A stretch of 37,830 nt of DNA from NCBI GenBank assembly GCA_038329895.1, contig JBBQNM010000015.1:1-37830 (forward strand). Direction: 5' to 3'. Of this stretch, positions 7,491 through 16,273 are shown in pieces; position 1 is the stretch's first letter, and each line of letters opens with the position of its first letter. This DNA comes from Mayfieldus sp038329895. GTDB lineage: Bacteria > Actinomycetota > Thermoleophilia > Solirubrobacterales > 70-9. The notes below the pieces were generated by a model that made no database searches, was not told the origin of the DNA, and saw only the letters and a list, made by a program, of their open reading frames with translations. The translations under genes and the position numbers were made by a program.

Positions 7491-8653
7491 GCGCGATCGC
7501 CGGCGGCGAGTGCCTCCGCGAAGACAGCTTTCACCGAGCGGCCCGTGCGCGCAGCCAGCGCGGCGCAATCGTGGTGCTCGGGGGCGACGTTGACGATGCG
7601 ACCGTCGAGCAGCCCCACCTTGACCCTCACGGTTCCCCCCTGCAGCTCGACGACGCGCTCCTGGCGCTCGAGCTCGTAGCGGTTCAGCCGCGCCGTGCGC
7701 ACGCCAAGGGTCGTCGTCTGCTCGAGGATCGCGGTGGCCACCGCGGCCTCATCGCCTGGTCGCGCGAGCGCCGACAGCACGAGGCCGGGCCTTCCCTTCT
7801 TCATCTGCGCGGAAACCGTCCACACGTCGAGAGCGCCGGCCGCGAAGCACCCCTCGACCGCATCGGGCACCAGCTCGGGGCTGAGGTCGTCGAGGTTCGT
7901 CTCCAAGAGGCACACCTCCGCCGAGATCGCGGCGGGGTCGGCGCGGCCGACCAGCAGGCGAAGGACGTTCGGACGCTCGCGCAGGTCTCGCGACCCGGCG
8001 CCGTAGCCTACGTCGTCGAGCACCAACGGCGGGAGTCGTCCCCAGGAATCGGCGAAGGTTGCCGCAAGCGCCGCGCCGGTCGGCGTGACCAGCTCCATCT
8101 CCCCCTCGACACCAACCAGCGGAGCGCCTCGCAGCAGCTCGATCGTGGCGGGGGCGGGAAGCGGCAGCACGCCGTGGGCCGCCTCAATCAAGCCGCGCGT
8201 CACCGGCAGCGGCGAGCAGGTGAGATGGTCGATGGCGAGATCGGCGAGCAGGGCGGCGGCGCCGCATATCTCGACGATCGCGTCAAGCGAGCCGACCTCG
8301 TGGAAGTGCACTTCCTCGGCAGGAACGCCATGTACCCTGCCCTCCGCCTCGGCGAGGCGTGAGAAGGCCTCCAGGGCTCGGGCGCGCACCGACGCCTCCA
8401 GCTTCGCGGCCTCGAGCAGGGCGCGGATCTCCCGCCATGTCCCGCGGCCGGCCCGCTCGCCCCTCGTCTCGACCCGAAGCGCCGCGATCCCCAGCCGGCT
8501 GACGCGCTGCACCGTGATCTCGGCGCGCTCGAGGCCGAGCTGTGGCAGGAGGCCGCGGACAACCTCCACGTCTGCGCCGGCGTCGAGCAGAGCGCCGAGC
8601 AGCATGTCGCCGGCGATGCCGCCGACGCAGTCAAGATAGGCCGACCGGCTCAT
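7487..8653 (-). CDS. larC: Nickel insertion protein LarC (full-length)
   Basis: CTP-dependent nickel insertase that completes the NPN cofactor. The 388-residue DUF111-family protein starts with DCVGGIAGDMLLGALLDAG and has HFHEVGSLDAIVEICG and NLDDLSPELV. In Lactobacillus plantarum larC is read as two frames joined by programmed frameshifting; here it is one uninterrupted frame. The ATG overlaps the larB stop and its own stop overlaps larE, so larB, larC and larE are translationally coupled. Confidence 0.94.
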   Translation of the reverse strand: MSRSAYLDCVGGIAGDMLLGALLDAGADVEVVRGLLPQLGLERAEITVQRVSRLGIAALRVETRGERAGRGTWREIRALLEAAKLEASVRARALEAFSRLAEAEGRVHGVPAEEVHFHEVGSLDAIVEICGAAALLADLAIDHLTCSPLPVTRGLIEAAHGVLPLPAPATIELLRGAPLVGVEGEMELVTPTGAALAATFADSWGRLPPLVLDDVGYGAGSRDLRERPNVLRLLVGRADPAAISAEVCLLETNLDDLSPELVPDAVEGCFAAGALDVWTVSAQMKKGRPGLVLSALARPGDEAAVATAILEQTTTLGVRTARLNRYELERQERVVELQGGTVRVKVGLLDGRIVNVAPEHHDCAALAARTGRSVKAVFAEALAAGDRA

Positions 8654-9438
8654 CTGCCGTCGGCTGCGGCACGGGCGATCTTCGCTGCCACGGTGCCGGC
8701 GCCGAATCCGTCGTCGATGCCCACCACCGCGACTCCGGCTGCGCAGGAGCAGAGCATCGAGTTGAGCGCGGTTTGGCCACCGGCCGCAGACCCGTAGCCG
8801 GCGCTGGTAGGCACCCCGATGACGGGCACAGACGCCAGGCCGCCGACCACGCTCGCCAAGGCGGCGTCCATCCCAGCGACTACGACGATGCAGTCCGCCT
8901 GCTGAAGGTCGGGCCAGATCGAGGCCAGCCTGTGCAGTCCCGCAACGCCAACGTCCTCGTGGACGCCGACGACCGTCCCGAGCAGCTCGGCCGAGATTCT
9001 GGCCTCGTGGATGACGGGCCCGTCGGAGGTGCCAGCGGACACCATCGCGACCGTGCCCCGCGTCTCCGGAGGCTCCCGAGCCACCCAGATCACCCGTGCC
9101 CGGGCGTCCTCCCGCGCGTCTTCGGCGACCGCCCGGACCGCCGCCCGAACGGCCTCGTCCGCGCGGGTGACCAGAGCGGTGCCAGCGCCCCCCTCGAGCA
9201 GCGCCTCGACGATCCCGGCGACCTCACCGGGTGTTTTGCCCTCGGCGAGCACAGCCTCCGGCGCGCCCTGTCGCAGCTCGCGGTGCAGGTCGACCCGGGC
9301 GAATCCCAGATCGCGGTAGGCAAAGCCGGTGAAGCGCTCCAACGCATCCAACGGGGCGACCTCGCCCCGGTGGACGGCCTCGAGGAGAGCATGCACTTCC
9401 GTTCGCAACCTCGTCACCCGCGCGATTATTACACCCAC
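8650..9438 (-). CDS. larB: Pyridinium-3,5-dicarboxylate mononucleotide synthase LarB
   Basis: First step of NPN synthesis: carboxylates and hydrolyses nicotinic acid adenine dinucleotide. The 262-residue protein has a PurE-like C-terminal half with VSAGTSDGPV (about 133-142) and GVPTSAGYGSAAGG. A conserved cysteine in MLCSCAAGV (Cys230 or Cys232) corresponds to the LarB catalytic cysteine. The start is a GTG 40 bases after the larA stop; later in-frame GTG codons (for example near residue 8) are alternatives since the family start is variable. Confidence 0.93.
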   Translation of the reverse strand: MGVIIARVTRLRTEVHALLEAVHRGEVAPLDALERFTGFAYRDLGFARVDLHRELRQGAPEAVLAEGKTPGEVAGIVEALLEGGAGTALVTRADEAVRAAVRAVAEDAREDARARVIWVAREPPETRGTVAMVSAGTSDGPVIHEARISAELLGTVVGVHEDVGVAGLHRLASIWPDLQQADCIVVVAGMDAALASVVGGLASVPVIGVPTSAGYGSAAGGQTALNSMLCSCAAGVAVVGIDDGFGAGTVAAKIARAAADGR

Positions 9439-9478
9439 GACTGGGTAACTCGCGCGCGGAGCCCACGCCTATTCGGGC

Positions 9479-10837
9479 TCACTCGAGCGCTGCGAGCTCG
9501 CGCGACAGGCCGGCCTCCACCCGGGGCGGGCGCCCGATCACCTGCAGAGGCGCGCATGCGTAGATGACCACGTCGAGCTCCTCCCGGGGGCCCTGCTCCT
9601 GCTGCACCCTGGCCAGGGCATCGGGCCAGGTATAGACAGCGCGCATGCCCGGTATGTCAGCTGGAAGGCTCCCCGCCTCCCGGCCGGGTGGATGCAGCCA
9701 GATCGGGTTGCGGCGCTTCATTCCCGCCCGGGGGCCGCCGTCCTGGGAGCGCCCGCGCCGCATCCGGCGTGCTACCCGGCCGGCGACTTTGCGCGGCAGG
9801 GCTCCGGGCCTATTGAGCACCACGCGTGCGATGTGCCTTTGGCGGGCGAACCGCGGCAGGTTCATGAACGGGAAGAGCGCGTGATGTCCGACGCCCTCCG
9901 GACAGGCCGAGATGATGATCCTGGAGGCGTGAGGCGCGGCATAGAGAAGGGGGATGATGCCCTTGCTGCGCATGAAGGTGAGCGAGACATCGATCGGATA
10001 CGCGTTGGAGATCACCAGGTCGGCATCACCTGGCGGGGGGGCTCGGTACACACGCTTCGCGAAGGCAACTTCCTCGGAGTAGTAGTGCCCCGGGTCGCCG
10101 CTCACTACGCGGACCGGCTCGCGATTCGCATCGATGTGCACCGAGATCGTTGCCTGAAGCCCGATCAAGCGGGCGACCTGGTCGAGGTCGCGGCGGAAGT
10201 CATTTTCGATCTCGTAGGACCCCTCCATGCTCTCGTGTCGGTAGTGCATCGCACTGATCGACCGGGTCCCAAGCACACCCAGCGCCAGCTTCGACCCACC
10301 CCCGAAGCCGGTGGAGTGCTGGGGGTATATCCCCCCGATGCCCAGCACGAGATCGCTGTTGGACACCTCACGGTTGACGATCACCGGGGTTCCGAAGGAC
10401 GTTCGCCCGACCTGCAGCAGGTCGCCCCTGTGGTCGTGCGCCAGGAGCCGGCACGAGCCTGCGGCTTGCGGGCCGACCTTTCTCTCGATTACGTCTCGTG
10501 CTGCCGCGCCGTGCGCCCCTGAGGCCATGAGGATGGATACCGAGCTCGAATCGACCCCAGCCTCTGCGAGCTGGCGCAGCACGGAGGGAAGCACGCGCGC
10601 CGCCGGGGTTGGGCGCGTGAGGTCGTCGACGATCACCAGGGGCCGGGATCTTCCTTGCGCGAGCTCCCTGATCGTCGGCTGGCCGACTGGGTGCTCCAGG
10701 GCCTCGGCGATCGCCTCTTCGGAGAGGGGTGGGGGGGTCTGAGGCGCCAGGATTTGCACGCGCCAGCCCTCGGGAAACGCCAAGGTGAGGGGCCGATCCC
10801 CGTACCAGGCGGCCGCTCGAAGCTCGGCCTCACTCAC
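9479..10837 (-). CDS. larA: LarA-family nickel-dependent 2-hydroxyacid racemase/epimerase
   Basis: Member of the NPN-dependent lactate racemase superfamily (DUF2088), 452 residues. Catalytic and cofactor positions align closely with Lactobacillus LarA: DDLTRPTP at 71-78 (Arg75), His109 in SGAHG, His174 in YPQHSTGFGGGSK, Lys183 (covalent cofactor lysine) and His198 or His201 (nickel ligand). It is therefore likely active. The family acts on many 2-hydroxyacids, so lactate is not assured; the comAB neighbours make sulfolactate a candidate. The C-terminal part contains a basic insert (about residues 345-375). The ATG overlaps the methyltransferase stop (ATGA). The name larA here means family, not proven substrate. 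Confidence 0.88.
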   Translation of the reverse strand: MSEAELRAAAWYGDRPLTLAFPEGWRVQILAPQTPPPLSEEAIAEALEHPVGQPTIRELAQGRSRPLVIVDDLTRPTPAARVLPSVLRQLAEAGVDSSSVSILMASGAHGAAARDVIERKVGPQAAGSCRLLAHDHRGDLLQVGRTSFGTPVIVNREVSNSDLVLGIGGIYPQHSTGFGGGSKLALGVLGTRSISAMHYRHESMEGSYEIENDFRRDLDQVARLIGLQATISVHIDANREPVRVVSGDPGHYYSEEVAFAKRVYRAPPPGDADLVISNAYPIDVSLTFMRSKGIIPLLYAAPHASRIIISACPEGVGHHALFPFMNLPRFARQRHIARVVLNRPGALPRKVAGRVARRMRRGRSQDGGPRAGMKRRNPIWLHPPGREAGSLPADIPGMRAVYTWPDALARVQQEQGPREELDVVIYACAPLQVIGRPPRVEAGLSRELAALE

Positions 10838-11724
10838 GGCTCAAGTCGACCGGCATCCGGAGGCTTCCGTGCCAGGACCAGGTACTGAGCACCGGCAGAC
10901 CGGAGCCCGGGGATGCCGCGGTCGCAGGCGCGCTGCAGCTTGCGGTGAACGAAAACACTCAGGCGCTTGGGCAGTACCCGGCGGGCGAAGAGTGTGAACG
11001 GGCCAAACCCGTACATCGAGCACCCCACCTTCTCGAGGCCCAACGACGAGATGAGGCTGTCGAACTCGCCCTGGGAGTGCAGGTTGTTCGGCGGGATGCT
11101 CGCAGGCTGCCGTTGCAGGCCCAGCCGCTGCAGGACCCACTTGACCCCTCGTCTTGCTGGAGCGAAGACGGGGCTGAATAGCGGGTCGAGGAGATAGTGC
11201 AGCCGCCAGCGGTTGTCCATGTTTGCGATCAGATAGCCGCCCGGCCGGAGCACCCGCGCCAGCTCTCGCAGCGCGCGGTTCGGGGAATGGAGCCAGGGAA
11301 TGACACCCAAGGCGACTACGAGGTCAAACACCTCGTCCTCGAAACTGAGTGAATGCGCATCGGCACCGCTCACTGTCACCTGGGACGAAGCGCCCGCCGC
11401 CCGCACGTTCTGGCGGGCGCCGTCGATCATCGCTGGGGCCGTGTCGGTTGCTTCGATCTGAAATCCGCGCTCAGCCAGGGCGACAGTCATCAGGCCCGCA
11501 CCGCACCCAACCTCCAGCACGCGCGATCCGCCGGGCAGGGCGAGCTGGCCGATCAACTCAAGGGCGAGAGCGTGACGATGCTGGTGGATGACGGCATATA
11601 CGTCGTTCGCGGCGTAGATCTCGTCCCAGAAGGACGATCCGGCGTCAAAGTAGGCGTCGACCGCGCGCTGGACCTCCTCCTTCTGGACCGGGTCGGCGGG
11701 GTTCCTGCCCATCGAGGAAGTCAT
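10834..11724 (-). CDS. SAM-dependent class I methyltransferase
   Basis: A 296-residue protein with the SAM-binding glycine loop VLEVGCGAGLMTVALAERG and a Methyltransf_11-type core (LVVALGVIPWLHSPNRALRELARVLRPGG). The C-terminal third, rich in LF, RR and aromatic residues, resembles methyltransferases acting on lipids or polyketide/quinone-like substrates, but no specificity can be read. The ATG at 11724 is one base after the sixA stop; a second ATG lies at 11712, and a longer frame reaching 11802 would overlap sixA. It overlaps larA, so it belongs to the operon and may tailor its product. Confidence 0.75.
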   Translation of the reverse strand: MTSSMGRNPADPVQKEEVQRAVDAYFDAGSSFWDEIYAANDVYAVIHQHRHALALELIGQLALPGGSRVLEVGCGAGLMTVALAERGFQIEATDTAPAMIDGARQNVRAAGASSQVTVSGADAHSLSFEDEVFDLVVALGVIPWLHSPNRALRELARVLRPGGYLIANMDNRWRLHYLLDPLFSPVFAPARRGVKWVLQRLGLQRQPASIPPNNLHSQGEFDSLISSLGLEKVGCSMYGFGPFTLFARRVLPKRLSVFVHRKLQRACDRGIPGLRSAGAQYLVLARKPPDAGRLEP

Positions 11725-11725
11725 G

Positions 11726-12160
11726 CTAGATGCCAGCGATGCGGCGCAGCTCTTTGGGCCGCAGCAAGTCGTGCAGGAGGCCGTCCTCCACGGACGCCAC
11801 ACCTCCCTTTCGGAGCTTGACCCGTCCTCCGGTCAGCTCTGCCACGGCGTTGGAGAAGTCCGGTTCGTGACCGACCAGCAGCACGTTGCCGCGCCCCGCG
11901 GTGAGCTTGTCCGCATCGAAGGGGCCCCCGCGCAGCTCCTCGACGATCTCCACTGCGACTTCGAGGTGCTGGCAGATGATCCTCGCGGTCTGCTCGGCCC
12001 TCACTTTGGGACTCGAGAGGCAGACGTCGATGGTTGCCCCGAGCGCCGCAAGCGCCCGTCCCGCGGCCTCGGCCTGGCGCTCTCCCTTCGGAGTCAGCTC
12101 GCGGGCCGCATCGTCAGTCGTCTCGTGCTCGGCGTCGCCGTGGCGGAGGAAATAGATCAC
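11726..12160 (-). CDS. sixA: SixA-type phosphohistidine phosphatase
   Basis: Histidine phosphatase of 144 residues with the catalytic RHG motif right at the N-terminus (FLRHGDAE) and the second catalytic histidine in LLVGHEPDF. Size and compact form match SixA rather than phosphoglycerate mutase. It begins with GTG (GTG ATC TAT) at 12160, divergent from dnaE, and is the first gene of the minus-strand operon. Its role here is unclear: it could dephosphorylate a signalling protein or a small phosphoester of the pathway. Confidence 0.82.
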   Translation of the reverse strand: MIYFLRHGDAEHETTDDAARELTPKGERQAEAAGRALAALGATIDVCLSSPKVRAEQTARIICQHLEVAVEIVEELRGGPFDADKLTAGRGNVLLVGHEPDFSNAVAELTGGRVKLRKGGVASVEDGLLHDLLRPKELRRIAGI

Positions 12161-12255
12161 GACAATCGATGCTAGTCATTCGCTTCCTCGGACGATGCGG
12201 AATAGATCTGGGACGCCGGCCCTGTGGCATCTGCCTCGGTTGCGATGATCGCCGC

Positions 12256-15200
12256 GTGAGCAACACAGCCGTACATCTGCACGTCCACAGCGAGTACTCG
12301 CTGCTCGACGGCGCCTGCAAGATCGACCCGATGGTGCGGCGGGCGGCCGAGCTCGGCATGCCGGCACTGGGCCTCACCGACCACGGGGTGATGAACGGCG
12401 CGGTCGACCTCTACAAGGCCTGTCGGGCGCACGACATCAAGCCGATCATCGGCCTCGAGGCCTACCTGGTCGACGACCGCACGGCGGTCCGGGAGAGTGT
12501 TCGCTACGAGCGCAACCACCTGACCCTGCTGGCCGCCGACGACAGCGGATTCCGCAACCTCGTGCAGCTCAGCTCCGCCAGCTTCCTGGAGGGCTTCGCC
12601 CGCGGCAAGGCGAACGTTGACATGGAGCTGCTGGATCGCCACTCCGAAGGGGTGATCGCGCTCACCGGCTGCCTGCAGTCCCGCTTCTGCCAGCGGCTGA
12701 TTCAGGACCGCCCCGACGACGCCCGCGCCCACGCCGACGAGCTGCTGGGAGTGTTCGGGCCCGAGCAGGTCTACTTCGAGATCCAGAACAACGGCATCCC
12801 GGAGCAGGACAAGGCGAACGAGGGAATCGCCCGCATCGCCCGCGAGGTCGGCCGACCGCTTGTCGGCACCGCCGACGTCCACTACCTGCGCCGTGAGGAC
12901 TACGACAACCACGCGGCGCTGCTCTGCGTGCAGACCAAGTCGACGTTGGAGGCGCCGAAGCTCACCTTCGATACCAACGAGTTCTTCCTCAAGGACTCCG
13001 ACCAGATGGGCGACTCATTCTCCGCCTGGCCCGAGGCATTGCCGACGACGCTCGAGATCGCCGAGCGCTGCGAGGTCGAGATCGAGCTCGGCAAGCTGCT
13101 GCTGCCGCGCTATCCCACCCTCGATGGCGAGGAGCCCGAGCAGATGCTGCGCCGGATCGCCGAGGAGGGGCTGCGGCGGCGCTACGGCGACCCGGCCCCG
13201 GCCGAGGCCCGGGAGCGACTGGAGTTTGAGCTCGGCGTGATCGAGGAGATGGGCTTTGAGTCCTACTTCCTGATCGTCTGGGACTTCGTGCGCTTCGCGA
13301 AGGAGAACGGGATCGCAGTCGGTCCGGGCCGCGGCTCGGCGGCCGGCTCGATCGTCAGCTACTGCCTCAACATCACCGACGTCGATCCGCTCGCCAACCG
13401 GCTGCTGTTCGAGCGCTTCCTCAACCCGGGCCGCAAGTCGATGCCCGACATCGACATCGACTTCTCGGTCCGGGGTCGCGAGCGGGTGATCCGCTACGTG
13501 GCAGAGAAGTACGGGCGCGAGTCGGTGGCCCAGATCATCACCTTCGGCAAGATGGCGCCGCGGGCGGCGACCCGCGACGCCGCCCGGGTGCTCGGCTTCG
13601 ACTACGCGACCGGCGACCGGCTCGCCAAGCAGATCCCCGAGCCCGTGCTGGGGCGCAATCTGAGCTTCGAGGAGTGCCTGAAGCCTGGACAGGAGCTGCG
13701 CCAGACCTACGACTCAGACCCCGACGCGAAGCGGGTCCTCGACGTCGCCCAGGGGCTGGAGGGAATCATCCGCAACGCCTCGATCCACGCCGCCGCGGTG
13801 GTGATCGCCGACCGACCCCTTCAGGAGATCGTTCCCCTTCAGCTCGCCGAGGACCGTCCGGCCCGTGAGGCGACCGGCAACGGGAACGGCAAGGCGGAGC
13901 GCTCCTACAAGATCGTCACCCAGTACTCGATGGGCCCGATCGAGGAGATCGGGCTGCTGAAGATGGACTTCCTCGGGCTGCGCAACCTCGACGTGATCGA
14001 GGACGCGGTGGAGATCATCGAGCGCTCACGCGGAGAGCGAATCGACATCGAAGCGATCCCGATGGACGACCGCCGCACCTACGAGATGCTCGCCCGCGGC
14101 GAGTCGGTGGGTGTCTTTCAACTCGAGTCCGACGGCATGCGCGACGCCCTGACGCAGGTGCGCCCGACCGAGTTCGAGGACATCGTCGCGCTGGTCTCGC
14201 TCTACCGCCCGGGGGCGATCCGATACATCCCGACCTACGCGAAGGGCAAGCGGGACCCCTCGACGGTCGTCTTCCCCGACCAGCGCCTGCGGCCGATCAC
14301 CGAGGAGACCTACGGCTGCGTGATCTACCAGGAGCAGCTGATGGAGATCGCCAAGGAGATGGCCGGCTTCAGCCCCGCCGAGGCCGACGACCTGCGCAAG
14401 GCGGTGGGCAAGAAGAAGCGCAGCCTGATGGCGGGGATGAAGGACAAGTTCATGGCCGGGCTGCGCGAGTCGAAGACCGACGCCAAGGTCGCCAACGATC
14501 TGTGGTCGCTGATGACCGCTGCCGCCGACTATTCCTTCAACCGCTCGCACGCCGCCTGCTACGCGCTGATCGCCTACCGCACCGCCTACCTGCGGGCCAA
14601 CCACCCGGCCGAGTACATGGCGGCGCTGATCTCGACCGTGATGACCACCAAGGACAAGGTCCCGTTCTTCGTCAACCGCTGCGACGAGATGGGGATCGAG
14701 GTGCTGCCGCCCGACGTCAATGCATCTGAGCACGGCTTCGTGGTCTCCGAGAACAAGATCCGCTTCGGGCTCGACGCGGTCAAGAACGTCGGCCATGCCG
14801 CCGTCGAGGCGATTCTGCGGGCCCGCGAGAACGGGCAGTTCGGCTCGCTGTGGGACTTCTGCGAGCGGGTCGACGCGCGCGCCGTCAACAAGCGGGCGAC
14901 CGAGTGCCTGATCAGGTGCGGGGCGCTGGACTCGACCGGCGCCAGTCGTCAGGGGATGCTGGAGACGCTGCCGGCCGCCCAGTCCGGGGGCCAGAAGGCG
15001 CAGGAGGATGCACAGCTCGGCCAGGGCTCGATCTTCGACATCGGCGACGCGGCGGGTGGCCCCCCGGCCGGGGTCCAGCGGCCGCCGATCCCGGCCGCCG
15101 AGTTTGATCGCCGCGAGCTGCTGCGGATGGAGAAGGAGACGCTGGGGACCTACCTGTCCTCGCACCCGCTCGCCGACGTGCGCGACGCACTGCGGGCGCG

Positions 15201-15765
15201 CGTCGATTGCACGCTGGCCGAGCTCCAGAACAAGCCGGACGGCTCTTGGGTGACGGTCGGCGGCATCGTCACCGAGCTCAAGCGGATCCGCACCAAGCGC
15301 GGCGACCAGATGATGTTCGCCACCCTCGACGACGTCGAGGGCCAGGTGGAGATGCTGGTCTTCAACTCCGCCTACGCGTCCAATGCCGAGACGATCGATG
15401 CCGACGCCGTGGTGGTGGTGCGGGGCCGGGTTGACCACAAGGAGCGCGGCGAGACGAAGCTGGTCGTCCAGGAGGCAGAACGGTTCGAGCCCGGCCCCGA
15501 GGAGATGAAGGCAGCCGCGATTGCCCCACGCCGTGACGAGCCGTTGGTTCTCCAGGTCAGCGCCGCCGACTTCCCACCGACCCTGCTCGATGAGCTGAAG
15601 TCGGTGTTCGAGCACTTCCCGGGCGACACGGAGGTTCTGCTCGAGATGCAGACGCGAGAGGGTCCACGCACGCTCCGCTTCGGGTCCGACTACAAGGTGC
15701 GCGACTCGAGTGCCCTGCGGGCGGAGCTGGACGTGGTCCTGGGCCCAGGCGTAATGGCGGCTTGA
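12256..15765 (+). CDS. dnaE: DNA polymerase III alpha subunit
   Basis: Replicative polymerase, 1169 residues from the GTG at 12256; an upstream in-frame stretch to 12034 overlaps sixA and lacks family sequence. The order is PHP domain (HLHVHSEYS at 7-15, TDHG at 41-44, GLEAY, LTGC, ADVHYL), polymerase core with catalytic aspartates in PDIDIDF (Asp400, Asp402), the helix-hairpin-helix region, and a C-terminal OB fold (WVTVGGIVTELKRIRTKRG). All PHP metal ligands of mycobacterial DnaE1 seem to be kept, so PHP 3'-5' proofreading is likely. The length matches DnaE1 and excludes PolC. A 95-base gap separates it from sixA. Confidence 0.95.
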   Translation: MSNTAVHLHVHSEYSLLDGACKIDPMVRRAAELGMPALGLTDHGVMNGAVDLYKACRAHDIKPIIGLEAYLVDDRTAVRESVRYERNHLTLLAADDSGFRNLVQLSSASFLEGFARGKANVDMELLDRHSEGVIALTGCLQSRFCQRLIQDRPDDARAHADELLGVFGPEQVYFEIQNNGIPEQDKANEGIARIAREVGRPLVGTADVHYLRREDYDNHAALLCVQTKSTLEAPKLTFDTNEFFLKDSDQMGDSFSAWPEALPTTLEIAERCEVEIELGKLLLPRYPTLDGEEPEQMLRRIAEEGLRRRYGDPAPAEARERLEFELGVIEEMGFESYFLIVWDFVRFAKENGIAVGPGRGSAAGSIVSYCLNITDVDPLANRLLFERFLNPGRKSMPDIDIDFSVRGRERVIRYVAEKYGRESVAQIITFGKMAPRAATRDAARVLGFDYATGDRLAKQIPEPVLGRNLSFEECLKPGQELRQTYDSDPDAKRVLDVAQGLEGIIRNASIHAAAVVIADRPLQEIVPLQLAEDRPAREATGNGNGKAERSYKIVTQYSMGPIEEIGLLKMDFLGLRNLDVIEDAVEIIERSRGERIDIEAIPMDDRRTYEMLARGESVGVFQLESDGMRDALTQVRPTEFEDIVALVSLYRPGAIRYIPTYAKGKRDPSTVVFPDQRLRPITEETYGCVIYQEQLMEIAKEMAGFSPAEADDLRKAVGKKKRSLMAGMKDKFMAGLRESKTDAKVANDLWSLMTAAADYSFNRSHAACYALIAYRTAYLRANHPAEYMAALISTVMTTKDKVPFFVNRCDEMGIEVLPPDVNASEHGFVVSENKIRFGLDAVKNVGHAAVEAILRARENGQFGSLWDFCERVDARAVNKRATECLIRCGALDSTGASRQGMLETLPAAQSGGQKAQEDAQLGQGSIFDIGDAAGGPPAGVQRPPIPAAEFDRRELLRMEKETLGTYLSSHPLADVRDALRARVDCTLAELQNKPDGSWVTVGGIVTELKRIRTKRGDQMMFATLDDVEGQVEMLVFNSAYASNAETIDADAVVVVRGRVDHKERGETKLVVQEAERFEPGPEEMKAAAIAPRRDEPLVLQVSAADFPPTLLDELKSVFEHFPGDTEVLLEMQTREGPRTLRFGSDYKVRDSSALRAELDVVLGPGVMAA

Positions 15766-15771
15766 GACCGC

Positions 15772-15800
15772 TTGGCTTTCGGGCCCCTCGCGCCTAGACT
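15772..15800 (+). promoter_or_regulatory. Promoter giving a leaderless transcript
   Basis: A -35 TTGGCT (15772-15777) and -10 TAGACT (15795-15800) are 17 bases apart. The first base of the GTG at 15808 is 8 bases past the -10, which is the expected start of transcription, so the mRNA probably begins at the start codon. Confidence 0.6.
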
Positions 15801-15807
15801 TCTCCTA

Positions 15808-16209
15808 GTGCCGGCCAAGCAGACAGAGCAGAAGGCGGCCCGCGCGGGCGAGTGTCGTCGCTGTAGCGCCTTCTGCGACAAGCTGATCGAGCCGCGAGGT
15901 TGCGTCGAGATGAACTGCCGCTATCTCTACAGCTATGTCGACATGCTGACCGGCACCCAGTTCGTGGGCTGTATGCAGAAGGTGTTCGGCGGCGAGGTCG
16001 ACCTCGAGTCGGTGCTTGCCCCAAGCGGGTTTGGGGGAATCAAGATGACCGGCGAAGCGTTGCCCCAGTGCCAATTCACGGTCGAGCGCGCCTTCGAGGG
16101 CCAGGGACGCGCCTACGATTGCGTCAACCCGCGCTTCTTCGACTGCACAGATGAAGGCCCCGAGGCCATCCGGGCATTCGATCTCCGCGACGCGCTGCGT
16201 AGCACCTAG
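15808..16209 (+). CDS. Nine-cysteine small protein, family unknown
   Basis: A 133-residue protein with nine cysteines at 16, 19, 23, 32, 37, 55, 88, 105 and 113. The first cluster, CRRCSAFC followed by GC and NC, looks like a metal (zinc or Fe-S) binding site. The region after residue 40 is mixed hydrophobic (YLYSYVDMLTG). There is no signal peptide or membrane span. The chosen GTG at 15808 is placed exactly at the predicted transcription start; no ribosome binding site is present. I do not recognise the family. It converges with nfo. A metal-binding regulatory or electron-transfer role is possible but unproven. Confidence 0.7.
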   Translation: MPAKQTEQKAARAGECRRCSAFCDKLIEPRGCVEMNCRYLYSYVDMLTGTQFVGCMQKVFGGEVDLESVLAPSGFGGIKMTGEALPQCQFTVERAFEGQGRAYDCVNPRFFDCTDEGPEAIRAFDLRDALRST

Positions 16210-16268
16210 GTGCTCGGTGCTCGGTGCTCGGCCTAATGCTCCGAGGCCACGAACACCGAATACCGAAT
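16209..16268. terminator. Tandem 7-mers forming an imperfect bidirectional terminator-like hairpin
   Basis: GGTGCTC is repeated three times in tandem (16209-16229) and ACCGAAT twice (16255-16268). The right set, reverse-complemented (GGTATTC units), resembles the left set, and CTCGG/CCGAG can pair in the centre. It lies between two convergent genes, where a shared terminator would be expected. Confidence 0.35.
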
Positions 16269-16273
16269 ACTGA

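Noticed and set aside
14026..15615. 529-codon open frame antisense to dnaE
   Set aside because: Mirror of the dnaE codon pattern in high-GC DNA; the product is arginine/leucine/histidine-rich with no domain and covers an unmistakable dnaE.
16209..16268. CRISPR-like short repeats
   Set aside because: The units are 7 bases in direct tandem with no spacers.
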